Below are positions 50,119 through 57,955 of a stretch of DNA of 64,000 nucleotides, piece by piece (position 1 is the first letter of the stretch; each line of letters begins with the position of its first letter). The stretch lies in the NCBI RefSeq assembly GCF_032116555.1, contig NZ_CP134951.1, forward strand, positions 62,001-126,000, read 5' to 3'. The position numbers and the translations under genes are program-made. Under the pieces are notes generated by a model. That model worked only from the letters and a program-made list of their open reading frames with translations. It had not been told where the DNA came from and ran no database searches. Source of the DNA: Halobaculum sp. XH14. GTDB lineage: Archaea; Halobacteriota; Halobacteria; Halobacteriales; Haloferacaceae.

Positions 50119-51084
50119 TCACTCGGCGTCGGAACCGCCGTCGAGATACGGGATGCCGACCCACTCGGGCCCGCGGCCGATCCACTGGTGGTCGGTCGCG
50201 CCGCCGATCTCGTCGGCGGTCCACTCGATCGGCTCCCAGTCCGGCTCGAAGTTGAGATAGCCCGGTCCGGCGAACAGTTCGACCCGGACGCCGCTAGCCG
50301 GGTCCGAGACGTAGAGGAAGTCCGCCTGCGTGATGGCGTGCCGGCCCGGCCCGCCGTCCGGGGCGATGCCGTGCTCGGCGAGGACGTCCGCCGCGTCCCA
50401 GAGGTCGTCGAACCCGTCGACGTGGTAGGAGACGTGGTGGAACGTCGACTCGCTGCCCGCCTCCTCGCGGTGGATGGCGATGTCGTGCGGGAGCGCGGTG
50501 ACCGCGAGCCACCAGCCCCACAGTTCGTCGTCCTCTCCGCGGTACCGCTCGCGCGTCTCGAACCCGAGGACGCCCTGGAGCCAGGCGGCGTGGTCCCGGG
50601 AGACGGCGTCCTGGAGGTGGACGTGGTCGATGCGGCGCGGCGCGACCCGGTTCGCCTCGGCCTCGCTGTACAGCCGGTTGTGGAGCTTCGACCGCCGACC
50701 CTCCGGCGCGTCGGGCTTCTCGACGTCGTAGTAGAACTCGTACCGGTGGCCGAACCGCTCGACGCGGATCGCCTCGCCCTGTCCGCGCTCCTCGCCGGCC
50801 GGGACGTGGGTCACGTCGATCCCGTCGGCCTCGAACTCCCGTGCCAGTTCGCCCAGCGCCGCGGCGTCGCGCGTGCGGAACGCGACGTGGTCCACGCCGC
50901 CTCGGTCCGCCTCGGTGAGGCTGAGGGTGTGGTGCTCCCAGTCGCGCATCCCGCGGAGGTATGCCGTCCCGTCGACCCGCTCGGTCACCTTGAACCCGAG
51001 CACGTCCCGGAAGAACCAGAGCGACTCCTCGACGTCCGGAGTGTAGGCCGCGACGTGGCCGAGTTTGGCGAGCGGGGAGCTCAT
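50119..51084 (-). CDS. VOC-superfamily extradiol-type dioxygenase (homoprotocatechuate 2,3-dioxygenase-like)
   Basis: The 321-residue protein has two VOC domains. The second carries the usual extradiol iron ligands: His154 in RRIDHVHLQD, His216/217 in TFHHVSYHVDG, and Glu269 in GVRVELFAGPGY. These positions are very close to the His155/His214/Glu267 set of homoprotocatechuate 2,3-dioxygenase. It would open a catechol ring next to the hydroxyls. It starts about 150 bases from the amidohydrolase gene on the same strand, with which it may act in a second aromatic branch. The exact catechol is unknown. Confidence 0.85.
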   Translation of the reverse strand: MSSPLAKLGHVAAYTPDVEESLWFFRDVLGFKVTERVDGTAYLRGMRDWEHHTLSLTEADRGGVDHVAFRTRDAAALGELAREFEADGIDVTHVPAGEERGQGEAIRVERFGHRYEFYYDVEKPDAPEGRRSKLHNRLYSEAEANRVAPRRIDHVHLQDAVSRDHAAWLQGVLGFETRERYRGEDDELWGWWLAVTALPHDIAIHREEAGSESTFHHVSYHVDGFDDLWDAADVLAEHGIAPDGGPGRHAITQADFLYVSDPASGVRVELFAGPGYLNFEPDWEPIEWTADEIGGATDHQWIGRGPEWVGIPYLDGGSDAE

Positions 51085-51235
51085 CGCCGCTCCCCCCCGC
51101 TCGTCGTCCCCATTCCCGGTGCCAGCACCGCTCCGGAACCGCCCGCGTCGTCCGTCCCGCTCGCTACGTGCATGTGGCGCTCGTTCCGGGATGGTCCCCG
51201 GCGGTTGTTAATTGATAGCATCGTTCGGTGGGGGT

Positions 51236-52204
51236 TCACTCGACCAGGGCCGCGACGTTGCCGCCGAGCACCCGCTCGCGGGCCGACTCGTCCAGGTCCA
51301 TCCCGTCGACGGCGAGCAGGCCGGACTCGATCCACTCGCGACCGCGTCCGGGCCCGAACGGGTAGTCGGTGCCGAACACGAGCCTGTCGTCGCCGAAGAA
51401 GCCGTGCGCGCAGTCGTGGGCGATGGCCGAGCCGCTGACGGCCGTGTCGGCGTAGAACTCGCGGAAGTGGTCGCTCGCCCGCTCGGAGAGCTCCGGCAGA
51501 TCGGTGTCCGCGTAGTTCTCGGGGTACTCCCGGCGCGACCGGACGAACGAGTCGATCCGGCCGCCGTAGAACGGCACCATCCCGCCGCCGTGGTGGGCGA
51601 GCAGGTCGAAGTCGTAGGCTTCGGTGACGCCGCCGAACACCAGCCGCGAGAGCGCGAGCGTCGTGTCGAACGGCCAGCCGAAGAGCCGGTGCTCCATGTA
51701 CTCGCTGGCCCAGTCGTACCAGTCGTGGAGCTGCGGGTGCATCCACAGGGGGGCGTCGTGGCGCTCGGCCCGCTCGAACAGCGGGTGGAACCGCGGCCGG
51801 TCGATTGGCTCGCCGTCGACGTTCGAGAACATCTGGATGCCGGCCATGTCGAGCTCATCGATGCACCGATCGAACTCGGCCATGAACTCCTCGTTCACCT
51901 TCGGGATGGTGCCGACGGGGACGAACCGGTCCGGGTGGTCGTCGGCGATCCGTCGCACCTCGTCGTTCGCCAGCTTCGTCAGTTCCAGGGCCGTCTCGCC
52001 GTCCATTCCCTGCCAGAGCGGCGGGAGCGCGAGCGTGAGCACCTGCCTGTCGATCCCGTACTCGTCCATGTCGCCGAGCCGGCGGTCGAGGTCCCAGAGG
52101 AACGACGGGTCGCCCGTCAGCCCCTGGAAGTCGTACTCGGCGACGAGGGTGTCGTAGAACTGCTCGGTCAGGACGTGGGTGTACGCGTCGATGGTGTCCG
52201 GCAT
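51236..52204 (-). CDS. ACMSD-like amidohydrolase-family enzyme (possible decarboxylase)
   Basis: The 322-residue TIM-barrel enzyme belongs to the amidohydrolase-2/ACMSD group of decarboxylases and hydrolases. The typical Asp-x-His-x-His start is here DAYTHV, so Tyr8 stands where the first His ligand normally is, and His10 is kept. The other ligands are His156 (LWMHPQLHDW), His204/205 (LLAHHGGGM) and Asp280 (FGTDYPFG). It probably decarboxylates or hydrolyses an aromatic-derived acid. The Tyr substitution could mean changed metal binding. Confidence 0.82.
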   Translation of the reverse strand: MPDTIDAYTHVLTEQFYDTLVAEYDFQGLTGDPSFLWDLDRRLGDMDEYGIDRQVLTLALPPLWQGMDGETALELTKLANDEVRRIADDHPDRFVPVGTIPKVNEEFMAEFDRCIDELDMAGIQMFSNVDGEPIDRPRFHPLFERAERHDAPLWMHPQLHDWYDWASEYMEHRLFGWPFDTTLALSRLVFGGVTEAYDFDLLAHHGGGMVPFYGGRIDSFVRSRREYPENYADTDLPELSERASDHFREFYADTAVSGSAIAHDCAHGFFGDDRLVFGTDYPFGPGRGREWIESGLLAVDGMDLDESARERVLGGNVAALVE

Positions 52205-52299
52205 GTGTGGTGGTGTTCGATCGGTTTGGATGGTTCGGACGATTCGGACGGGTGGGACGGAAATTCCGTGTGACCGAGTCGGTCGGTCGGCCGTCCCGC

Positions 52300-53091
52300 C
52301 TACAGGTTCGAGCGGGCGTCCCCGCCGTCGACCATCACCGCCTCGCCATTGATGAACGACGAGCGCTCCGAGGAGAGGAACGCGACGACGTCGCCGTACT
52401 CATCCGTGGGGCCGAGCCGCCCCTGCGGGATGTCCTCCGTCCAGGCGTCGTACCCCTCCTCGTACGTGTCGTGGGCGCCCTGGTCGACGGACGTCTGGAT
52501 GAGATACTCCATCCGGTCGGTCTCGTGGGCGCCGGGCATGACGGCGTTACAGCGGATCTCCGGGGCGAGCTCCCGCGAGAGCGTCTTCTCCAGCCCGATG
52601 ACGCTCATCCGCACCGAGTTCGAGAGCACGAGGCCGTCGATGGCCTCCTTCACGCTGTGGGACGTCGAGCAGACGACGGTGCCGCCGCCGTCGGCCCGGA
52701 GGTGCTCGACGGACTCGCGCACGAGCCTGACGACGCTCATCACCAGCAGGTCGTAGGCGTCGTACCACTCCTCGTCGGTCGTCTCCAGGAACGGCTTGCT
52801 CGGCGGGCCACCGGCGTTGGTGACGAGGTGGTCCAGCCCGCCGAACTCGTCGACGGCGCGGTCGACCAGCGCCGACACGTCGTCCGCGTCGGTGAGGTCG
52901 CCCGGCTGGCCGACGACCTCGCCGGTCGCCGCCTCGCGGACGTCGGCCACGGCCGCCTCGAGCCGCTCCTCGTCCCGTCCGTTGACGACGACGTTCGCTC
53001 CCTCGCGGGCCAGCGCGGTCGCCGCCGCCTTTCCGAGCCCGCTGCTCGATGCAGCGACGATCGCGGAGTTCCCCGTGATGTCGAGGTCCAT
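52300..53091 (-). CDS. Atypical short-chain dehydrogenase/reductase
   Basis: The 263-residue SDR has the Rossmann cofactor region AASSSGLGKAAATALA, NAG (92-94), and a C-terminal GGDARSNL. The catalytic set is unusual: after CSTSHS (Ser142/144), the position of the catalytic Tyr-x3-Lys reads Ser157-Asn-Ser-Val-Arg161. The conserved MPG and GLEKTLSREL regions remain. Some SDRs of this subgroup (SNxxRxxxxGLxKTL) are known to lack the Tyr. Function may be non-redox or substrate-assisted. It is on the same strand as the amidohydrolase gene. Confidence 0.85.
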   Translation of the reverse strand: MDLDITGNSAIVAASSSGLGKAAATALAREGANVVVNGRDEERLEAAVADVREAATGEVVGQPGDLTDADDVSALVDRAVDEFGGLDHLVTNAGGPPSKPFLETTDEEWYDAYDLLVMSVVRLVRESVEHLRADGGGTVVCSTSHSVKEAIDGLVLSNSVRMSVIGLEKTLSRELAPEIRCNAVMPGAHETDRMEYLIQTSVDQGAHDTYEEGYDAWTEDIPQGRLGPTDEYGDVVAFLSSERSSFINGEAVMVDGGDARSNL

Positions 53092-53169
53092 GCTGTGAAC
53101 GTGTCACGAGTTCGGTCCTAACGGCTCACCTTCTGGCAACACTTTCCGACTGTTCGGGGAGGGAGGCGG

Positions 53170-53574
53170 TCAGGCGGGGCTCGGCGTCCGGGACTGCGAG
53201 ACGTACGCCGCGAGATCTGTCGTGGTCACGATGCCGATGACGCCGTCGGCCTCGGAGACGATGGGGACGTGGTGGACGCCGTTGTCCAGCATCGCGTCGG
53301 CGACGTCGCCGACCGCGTCCTGGGCCGTCGCGGTGATCAGGCCGGTGCTCATGTACGCGGAGACGGGCGTCTCGTCCTTCGGGCGGCGTTCGGCGACGAT
53401 GCGGACGAAGTCCGTGGAGGTGAGGATGCCCGCGAGTTCGCCGTCGTCGTCGGTCACCAGCACCGAACTGATCTCGTGGTCGAGCATCGTTCCGGCCGCG
53501 TCCTCGACGAGCGTGTCCGGCGCGACGGTGATGGGGTCGGAGGTCATGAGTCGCGCGACGAAGATGTCGTCCAT
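53170..53574 (-). CDS. Two-CBS-domain protein
   Basis: The 134-residue protein consists of a pair of CBS motifs: VARLMTSDPITVAPDTLVEDAAGTML to LVTDDDGELAGILTSTDFV, then YMSTGLITATAQDAVGDVADAML to PIVSEADGVIGIVTTTDLAAY. It probably senses adenine nucleotides or NAD and modulates a partner. A TATA-like CTCTTAACACC lies 28 bases before the ATG. Confidence 0.92.
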   Translation of the reverse strand: MDDIFVARLMTSDPITVAPDTLVEDAAGTMLDHEISSVLVTDDDGELAGILTSTDFVRIVAERRPKDETPVSAYMSTGLITATAQDAVGDVADAMLDNGVHHVPIVSEADGVIGIVTTTDLAAYVSQSRTPSPA

Positions 53575-53881
53575 GGAACTCCGTTCGTCGGTCGGGTGTT
53601 AAGAGTTGTCGTGAGGATGACTCACAACGGGGCAAACGCTGACGGGTGTCGAATTATCCGGTTCTAGACCTGGAGAATAATGTCCGTTCGTAGTGTGTAT
53701 CCCATTCGAGACGATTATACATCCCCCGGAAACGCATATTCGTGATAACTCTTCCAGCAATTTGGCTATAACTAGGACGATTCAGGAGTAGATTTTTACC
53801 CGAGATTCCGTACGGATCGGACCGAAACGGCTGTCGTTTGGGCACGATTGAGCCCAGGAATCACCCGTTCACCCACGGACC
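53575..53881. other. Promoter region of the nitrate assimilation operon
   Basis: No gene is seen in 307 bases; a 63-codon frame on the reverse strand has no protein-like character. AT content is well above the background between 53650 and 53810. TTTTTACCC (53792-53800) could be the operon TATA element; that would leave a leader of about 55-60 bases. Confidence 0.55.
53792..53856 (+). promoter_or_regulatory. TATA element and leader hairpin of the nitrate operon
   Basis: TTTTTACCC is followed about 40 bases later by TGGGC-N8-GCCCA (53839-53843 and 53852-53856), which would form a hairpin in the leader just before the nitrite reductase gene. It could affect translation or be an operator. Both are inferred. 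Confidence 0.4.
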
Positions 53882-55648
53882 ATGGTACACGAGAAGGAGC
53901 ACTGGAAGGAGGAGTTGTACGGCGACGACCTCCGGGAGCGGATCGAGTCGTTCGCCGAAGCGGGATGGGAGTCGATCCCCGAGGACGAGCGCGAGGAGTG
54001 GTTCTCGCGCTTCAAGTTCTGGGGCGTCTTCCACCAGCGGAGCGGCCAGGAGAGCTACTTCATGCTGCGGCTGACGAACTGCGGCGGCGTCCTCGAACCG
54101 GGACAGCTCCGGGCCATCGGCGAGGTCGCCCGCGAGTACGCGACCGGGCCGGTCGAGAACCCGGAGTTCGGTGACGCCTGGATCGACCTCACGACCCGCC
54201 AGTCGGTCCAGCTCCACTGGCTCAAGCTGGAGGACATCCCCGACGTGTGGGAGAGGCTGGAGGCCGTCGGCGTCTCCTCGCGCTCGGCCGGCGGGGACAC
54301 GATGCGGAACGTCTCGGGCTGTCCGGTCGCGGGCAAGGACGAGCACGAGTACGTCGAGACGCGCCCGCTGCTGGATCGCATCCAGCACGAGCTCCGCGGC
54401 GACGACGCGCTCTCGAACATGCCCCGGAAGTTCAACATCTCGGTCACGGGCTGTCGGGAGGGCTGTGCGCAGGACGCCATCAACGACGTCGCGCTCGAAC
54501 CCGCACGGAAGCTCGTCGACGGCGAGGCGGTGACGGGGTTCAACGTCCGTGCGGGCGGCGGGCTCGGCGGGCGCGAACCGCGCCGCGCCCGCCCGCTCGA
54601 CGTGTTCGTCACCCCCGACCGGGGGTACGAGATCGTCCGGACGTTCGTGGAACTGTACCACGAGGCGGGCGACCGGAGCAACCGGAGCAAGAACCGTGCG
54701 CGCTTCTTCGTCGACGACTGGGGGACGGAGGCGATCCGCGAGGAGCTCGCCGACCGGGTCGCGTTCGACCTCCGGCGTGCGGGGACGAGCTTCCGCACGG
54801 AGTACACGTACAACGCCGGCCGGAAGTCCGAACGCGGGAAGCACGACCACGTTGGGGTCCACGACCAGCCCGACGGCCGGAACTACGTGGGGCTCAGCGT
54901 CCCGGTCGGCCGCATGGGTGCCGAGGAGACCATCGAACTGGCCGACATCGTCGACGAGTACGGCAGCGGCGAGGTGCGGCTCACCCGCCGGCAGAACCCC
55001 GTCATCGTGGACGTGCCGGACGGGGCGCTCGAGGACTTGCTCGCCGAGCCGCTGCTCGAGACCCACACGCCGGAGCCGGGCGTGTTCGGCCGGGGCGCGG
55101 TCGCCTGCACCGGCACGGAGTTCTGCTCGCTCGCGCTGACCGAGACGAAGGCTCGGACGGCCGCGATGCTGCGCTGGTTCCGGCACAACGTGGAGGTCCC
55201 CGATGACGTCTCGCAGCTGAAGCTCCACTTCTCGGGCTGTACCGCGGACTGCGGGCAGGCGATGACCGCGGACATCGGGCTGCAGGGGATGCGCGCCCGC
55301 AAGGACGGCGAGATGGTCGAGGCGATGGACGTCGGCGTCGGCGGCGGCGTCGGCGCGGAGCCCTCGTTCATCGAGTGGACGCGCCAGCGGGTCCCGGCCG
55401 ACGAGGTGCCGGGGATGATCCGCAACCTCGTCGGGGCGTTCGCCGCGCTCCGGGAGGACGGCCAGACGTTCCGCGAGTGGGTCGACATGACGGGCCACGA
55501 GACGCTCGTCGAACTCGCCGAACCGGAGGAGACCTCCTACGAGGACCCCTGCCTCCACGACGCGAAGCAGTCGTGGTACCCCTTCGACGACGGCGAGAGC
55601 CCGGCCCCGACCGACGTGAACGACGAGCCGCTCCCGAGCGATGACTGA
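53882..55648 (+). CDS. nirA: Ferredoxin-type assimilatory nitrite reductase (nitrite/sulfite reductase family)
   Basis: This 588-residue enzyme reduces nitrite to ammonium with six electrons from ferredoxin. It has the two-fold ferredoxin-like halves (MLRLTNCGGVLEPGQLRAIG; YVGLSVPVGRMGAEE) and the siroheme/4Fe-4S cysteines: Cys409 and Cys415 in CTGTEFC and Cys453 and Cys457 in FSGCTADCGQ. Sulfite reductase is the alternative, but the operon with nitrate reductase and a NarK-type transporter argues for nitrite. It overlaps the next small frame by eight bases. Confidence 0.93.
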   Translation: MVHEKEHWKEELYGDDLRERIESFAEAGWESIPEDEREEWFSRFKFWGVFHQRSGQESYFMLRLTNCGGVLEPGQLRAIGEVAREYATGPVENPEFGDAWIDLTTRQSVQLHWLKLEDIPDVWERLEAVGVSSRSAGGDTMRNVSGCPVAGKDEHEYVETRPLLDRIQHELRGDDALSNMPRKFNISVTGCREGCAQDAINDVALEPARKLVDGEAVTGFNVRAGGGLGGREPRRARPLDVFVTPDRGYEIVRTFVELYHEAGDRSNRSKNRARFFVDDWGTEAIREELADRVAFDLRRAGTSFRTEYTYNAGRKSERGKHDHVGVHDQPDGRNYVGLSVPVGRMGAEETIELADIVDEYGSGEVRLTRRQNPVIVDVPDGALEDLLAEPLLETHTPEPGVFGRGAVACTGTEFCSLALTETKARTAAMLRWFRHNVEVPDDVSQLKLHFSGCTADCGQAMTADIGLQGMRARKDGEMVEAMDVGVGGGVGAEPSFIEWTRQRVPADEVPGMIRNLVGAFAALREDGQTFREWVDMTGHETLVELAEPEETSYEDPCLHDAKQSWYPFDDGESPAPTDVNDEPLPSDD

Positions 55649-55778
55649 GGGGGACCGGCACCCGGCGACCGGCCGCGAGCACGCGTCGATGGACGCGGCA
55701 CCGGAGCTGTTCCCGCTCGACTGGACCGCCCCGGACCCGGTTCTCGACAGGGAGCGGCCGGAGGGGGGCGAGCGGTGA
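55641..55778 (+). CDS. Small protein of 45 residues bridging nitrite and nitrate reductase genes
   Basis: An ATG inside the end of the nitrite reductase gene opens a 45-codon frame ending in TGA that overlaps the nitrate reductase GTG by four bases (GTGA). The product has a basic N-terminal part (MTEGDRHPATGREHA) and an acidic/aromatic stretch PELFPLDWTAPDPVLDRE. Overlaps at both ends (8 and 4 bases) make translational coupling through this frame the simplest explanation for how ribosomes reach the nitrate reductase start. No family was recognised. It may be a chaperone- or electron-transfer-related mini-protein or merely a coupling peptide. Confidence 0.6.
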   Translation: MTEGDRHPATGREHASMDAAPELFPLDWTAPDPVLDRERPEGGER

Positions 55779-57955
55779 CCGACCCCGTCCCGACGACCTG
55801 TATGCGGTGTGCCGTGGGCTGTGGCCACCTCCAGCACGGCGTCGACACCGGCTACGGCATCGCCTCGGTGCGCGGCGACGTCACCCACCCGACGAACCGT
55901 GGGCTCGCGTGCCAGCGCGGCATCCGCGAGACGGCGGACCCTGCGGGCGAGTGGCTCACCCGACCGCTGATCCGCGAGGGCGACGCGCTGCTCCCGACGA
56001 CGTGGGACGTCGCGCTCGACCGCGTGGTCGAGGGGTTCTCGAACGCGCTCGCGGGCGACTCCGACGGCCTCGCCGTCCTCGGCAGCGGCCAGCAGACCAA
56101 CGAGGCCGCCTACGCGCTTGGGAAGCTCGCCCGCGGCGGCGTCGGCACGCGGTACTACGACGCGAACACGACGCTGTGCATGGCCAGCGCGGTGACGGCC
56201 TACTACGACGCGTTCGGCAGCGACGCGCCGCCGTGCACGTACGACGACGTCGACGACGCGGCGACACACGTCGTCTGGGGGGCGAACCCGGCGGTCGCGC
56301 ATCCGGTGATGTTCCGCTGGATCGAGGAGAGCGCCCGCGAGGACGACAGCAGGCTCGTCGTCGTCGACCCCGTCGAGACGAAGACCGCGGGCGTCGCCGA
56401 CGAGCACGTCACCCCTGACCCGGGCACCGACCTCGCGCTCGCCCGAGCGGTCCTCGCGCGGGTCGTCGAGCGCGGGGGGGTCGACCGCGCGTTCGTCGAC
56501 GCGGCGACGGAGGGGTTCGCGGACCTGGCTGCCGCCCTGCCGTCGGTGGCCGACGCCGCCGAAACCGCCGGCGTCGACGTCGAGACGGTCGACGCGCTGG
56601 CGGCGGCGTTCGCCGACCCAACCCTGGTCTACTGGGGGATGGGCGTGAACCAGAGCGTCCAGGGGACCGACACCGCGGCCGCGCTCGTCGACCTCTGCCT
56701 GGCGACCGGGAACCTCGGTCCGGGCACGGGGCCGTTCTCGCTCACCGGCCAGGCGAACTCGATGGGCACGCGCGTCGTCTCCTCGAAGGGGTCCTGGCCC
56801 GGACAGCGCTCGTTCACGGACCCCGACGAGCGCCGGGTCGTCGCCGAGGCGTGGTCGGTCCCCGTCGACCGCCTGCCCGCCGACCCCGGCCCAGGCCCGG
56901 TGGGAACCGTCGAGGCCGTCGAGGACGGCCCGGTGGAGGCCGTCTGGGCCGTCGCCACGAACCCGGTTGCGGGGATGCCCGACGGCTCCGTCGTCCGCAA
57001 GCGCCTCGAGGACGCGTTCCTCGTCGTTCAGGACGCCTTCCACACCGAGACGGCCGAGGTCGCCGACGTGGTGCTCCCGGCGGCGACGTGGGGCGAGTCC
57101 GACGGCACGACGACGAACATGGAGCGCCGGGTCTCGCGCGTCCGCCCGGCGATGGACGTGCCGCCGGGGGTCCGGACCGACCTCGACGCCATCACGACGG
57201 TCGGCGACCGGCTCGTCCCGGGGCTGTTCGACGCGACCGAACCCGAAGCGGTCTTCGAGGAACTGGCCGCGCTCACCGCCGGCACGCCCGCCGACCTGTC
57301 GGGCATCAGCTACGACCGGCTGGACGCGGCGGGAGCGGTCCGCTGGCCGGCGCCCGACGCCGTCTCGGAGGGCGGCTACCGCTACCTCGCGGACGGCGCG
57401 GCCGGCGAGCCGGACGGTTGGACGTTCGAGACTCCGTCGGGCCGGGCGCGGTTCTCGTCGGCCCGCCACGCCGGCGTCCCCGAGCCCGTCGACGACGACT
57501 ACCCGCTCACGCTGACGACCGGCCGCGAGGCCGACGGCTACAACACCGGCGTCCGGTCGCGCGACGCGGACTCGCCCGCCTCGCCGCTGGCTCGTGTCAA
57601 CCCGGCGACGCTCGACGCGACGGGCGTCGCGGCGGCGACGGGAACTGGCAGCGGCGACGGCGACGCAACCCCCGGGGACGAAGGCGACCACGGCGACCGG
57701 GGCGACGGCGGAGCGACCGCGCTGCTCGACTCCCGCCGCGGGCGCGTGCCGGTCCGCGTCGATTCCGACCCGGCGGTCCCGGAGGGGCTCGTCTGGCTCC
57801 CGATCCACCACCCGCGGACGAACGAGCTGACGCTGCCCGAAACCGACCCCCGCTCCGACGAGCCGAACTTCAAGCAGTGCGCGGTCCGGCTAACGCCGGC
57901 GACGGGGACGGGCGAGAGCGCCGTCGCGGACGCGGAGGCGATCCGCGGTGACTAG
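55775..57955 (+). CDS. nasA: Assimilatory nitrate reductase, molybdopterin type
   Basis: This 726-residue molybdopterin oxidoreductase of the Nas/Nap group has an N-terminal 4Fe-4S cluster (Cys9, Cys12, Cys16, Cys46). The molybdenum-ligand Cys135 lies in NTTLCMASAV, and VFRSRDAD-like molybdopterin-binding segments follow. The ending has the typical molydopterin dinucleotide-binding domain with RSRDADSPASPLARVNPATL and HHPRTNELTLPETDPRSDEPNFKQCAVRL. No C-terminal second cluster is evident. A Thr/Gly/Asp-rich insert lies at about 620-650. It starts at GTG, overlapping the small upstream frame, and its end overlaps the transporter start. Confidence 0.92.
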   Translation: MTDPVPTTCMRCAVGCGHLQHGVDTGYGIASVRGDVTHPTNRGLACQRGIRETADPAGEWLTRPLIREGDALLPTTWDVALDRVVEGFSNALAGDSDGLAVLGSGQQTNEAAYALGKLARGGVGTRYYDANTTLCMASAVTAYYDAFGSDAPPCTYDDVDDAATHVVWGANPAVAHPVMFRWIEESAREDDSRLVVVDPVETKTAGVADEHVTPDPGTDLALARAVLARVVERGGVDRAFVDAATEGFADLAAALPSVADAAETAGVDVETVDALAAAFADPTLVYWGMGVNQSVQGTDTAAALVDLCLATGNLGPGTGPFSLTGQANSMGTRVVSSKGSWPGQRSFTDPDERRVVAEAWSVPVDRLPADPGPGPVGTVEAVEDGPVEAVWAVATNPVAGMPDGSVVRKRLEDAFLVVQDAFHTETAEVADVVLPAATWGESDGTTTNMERRVSRVRPAMDVPPGVRTDLDAITTVGDRLVPGLFDATEPEAVFEELAALTAGTPADLSGISYDRLDAAGAVRWPAPDAVSEGGYRYLADGAAGEPDGWTFETPSGRARFSSARHAGVPEPVDDDYPLTLTTGREADGYNTGVRSRDADSPASPLARVNPATLDATGVAAATGTGSGDGDATPGDEGDHGDRGDGGATALLDSRRGRVPVRVDSDPAVPEGLVWLPIHHPRTNELTLPETDPRSDEPNFKQCAVRLTPATGTGESAVADAEAIRGD

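Noticed and set aside
53654-53845. A 63-codon reverse frame in the region before nirA
   Set aside because: No codon bias, no motif and AT-rich promoter-like DNA.
53861-57811. A 1316-codon open frame on the reverse strand across the nitrate operon
   Set aside because: It is antisense to nirA and nasA, which have clear catalytic motifs. Its composition (Arg/Val/Asp-rich, no domains) is the usual shadow of GC-rich genes.
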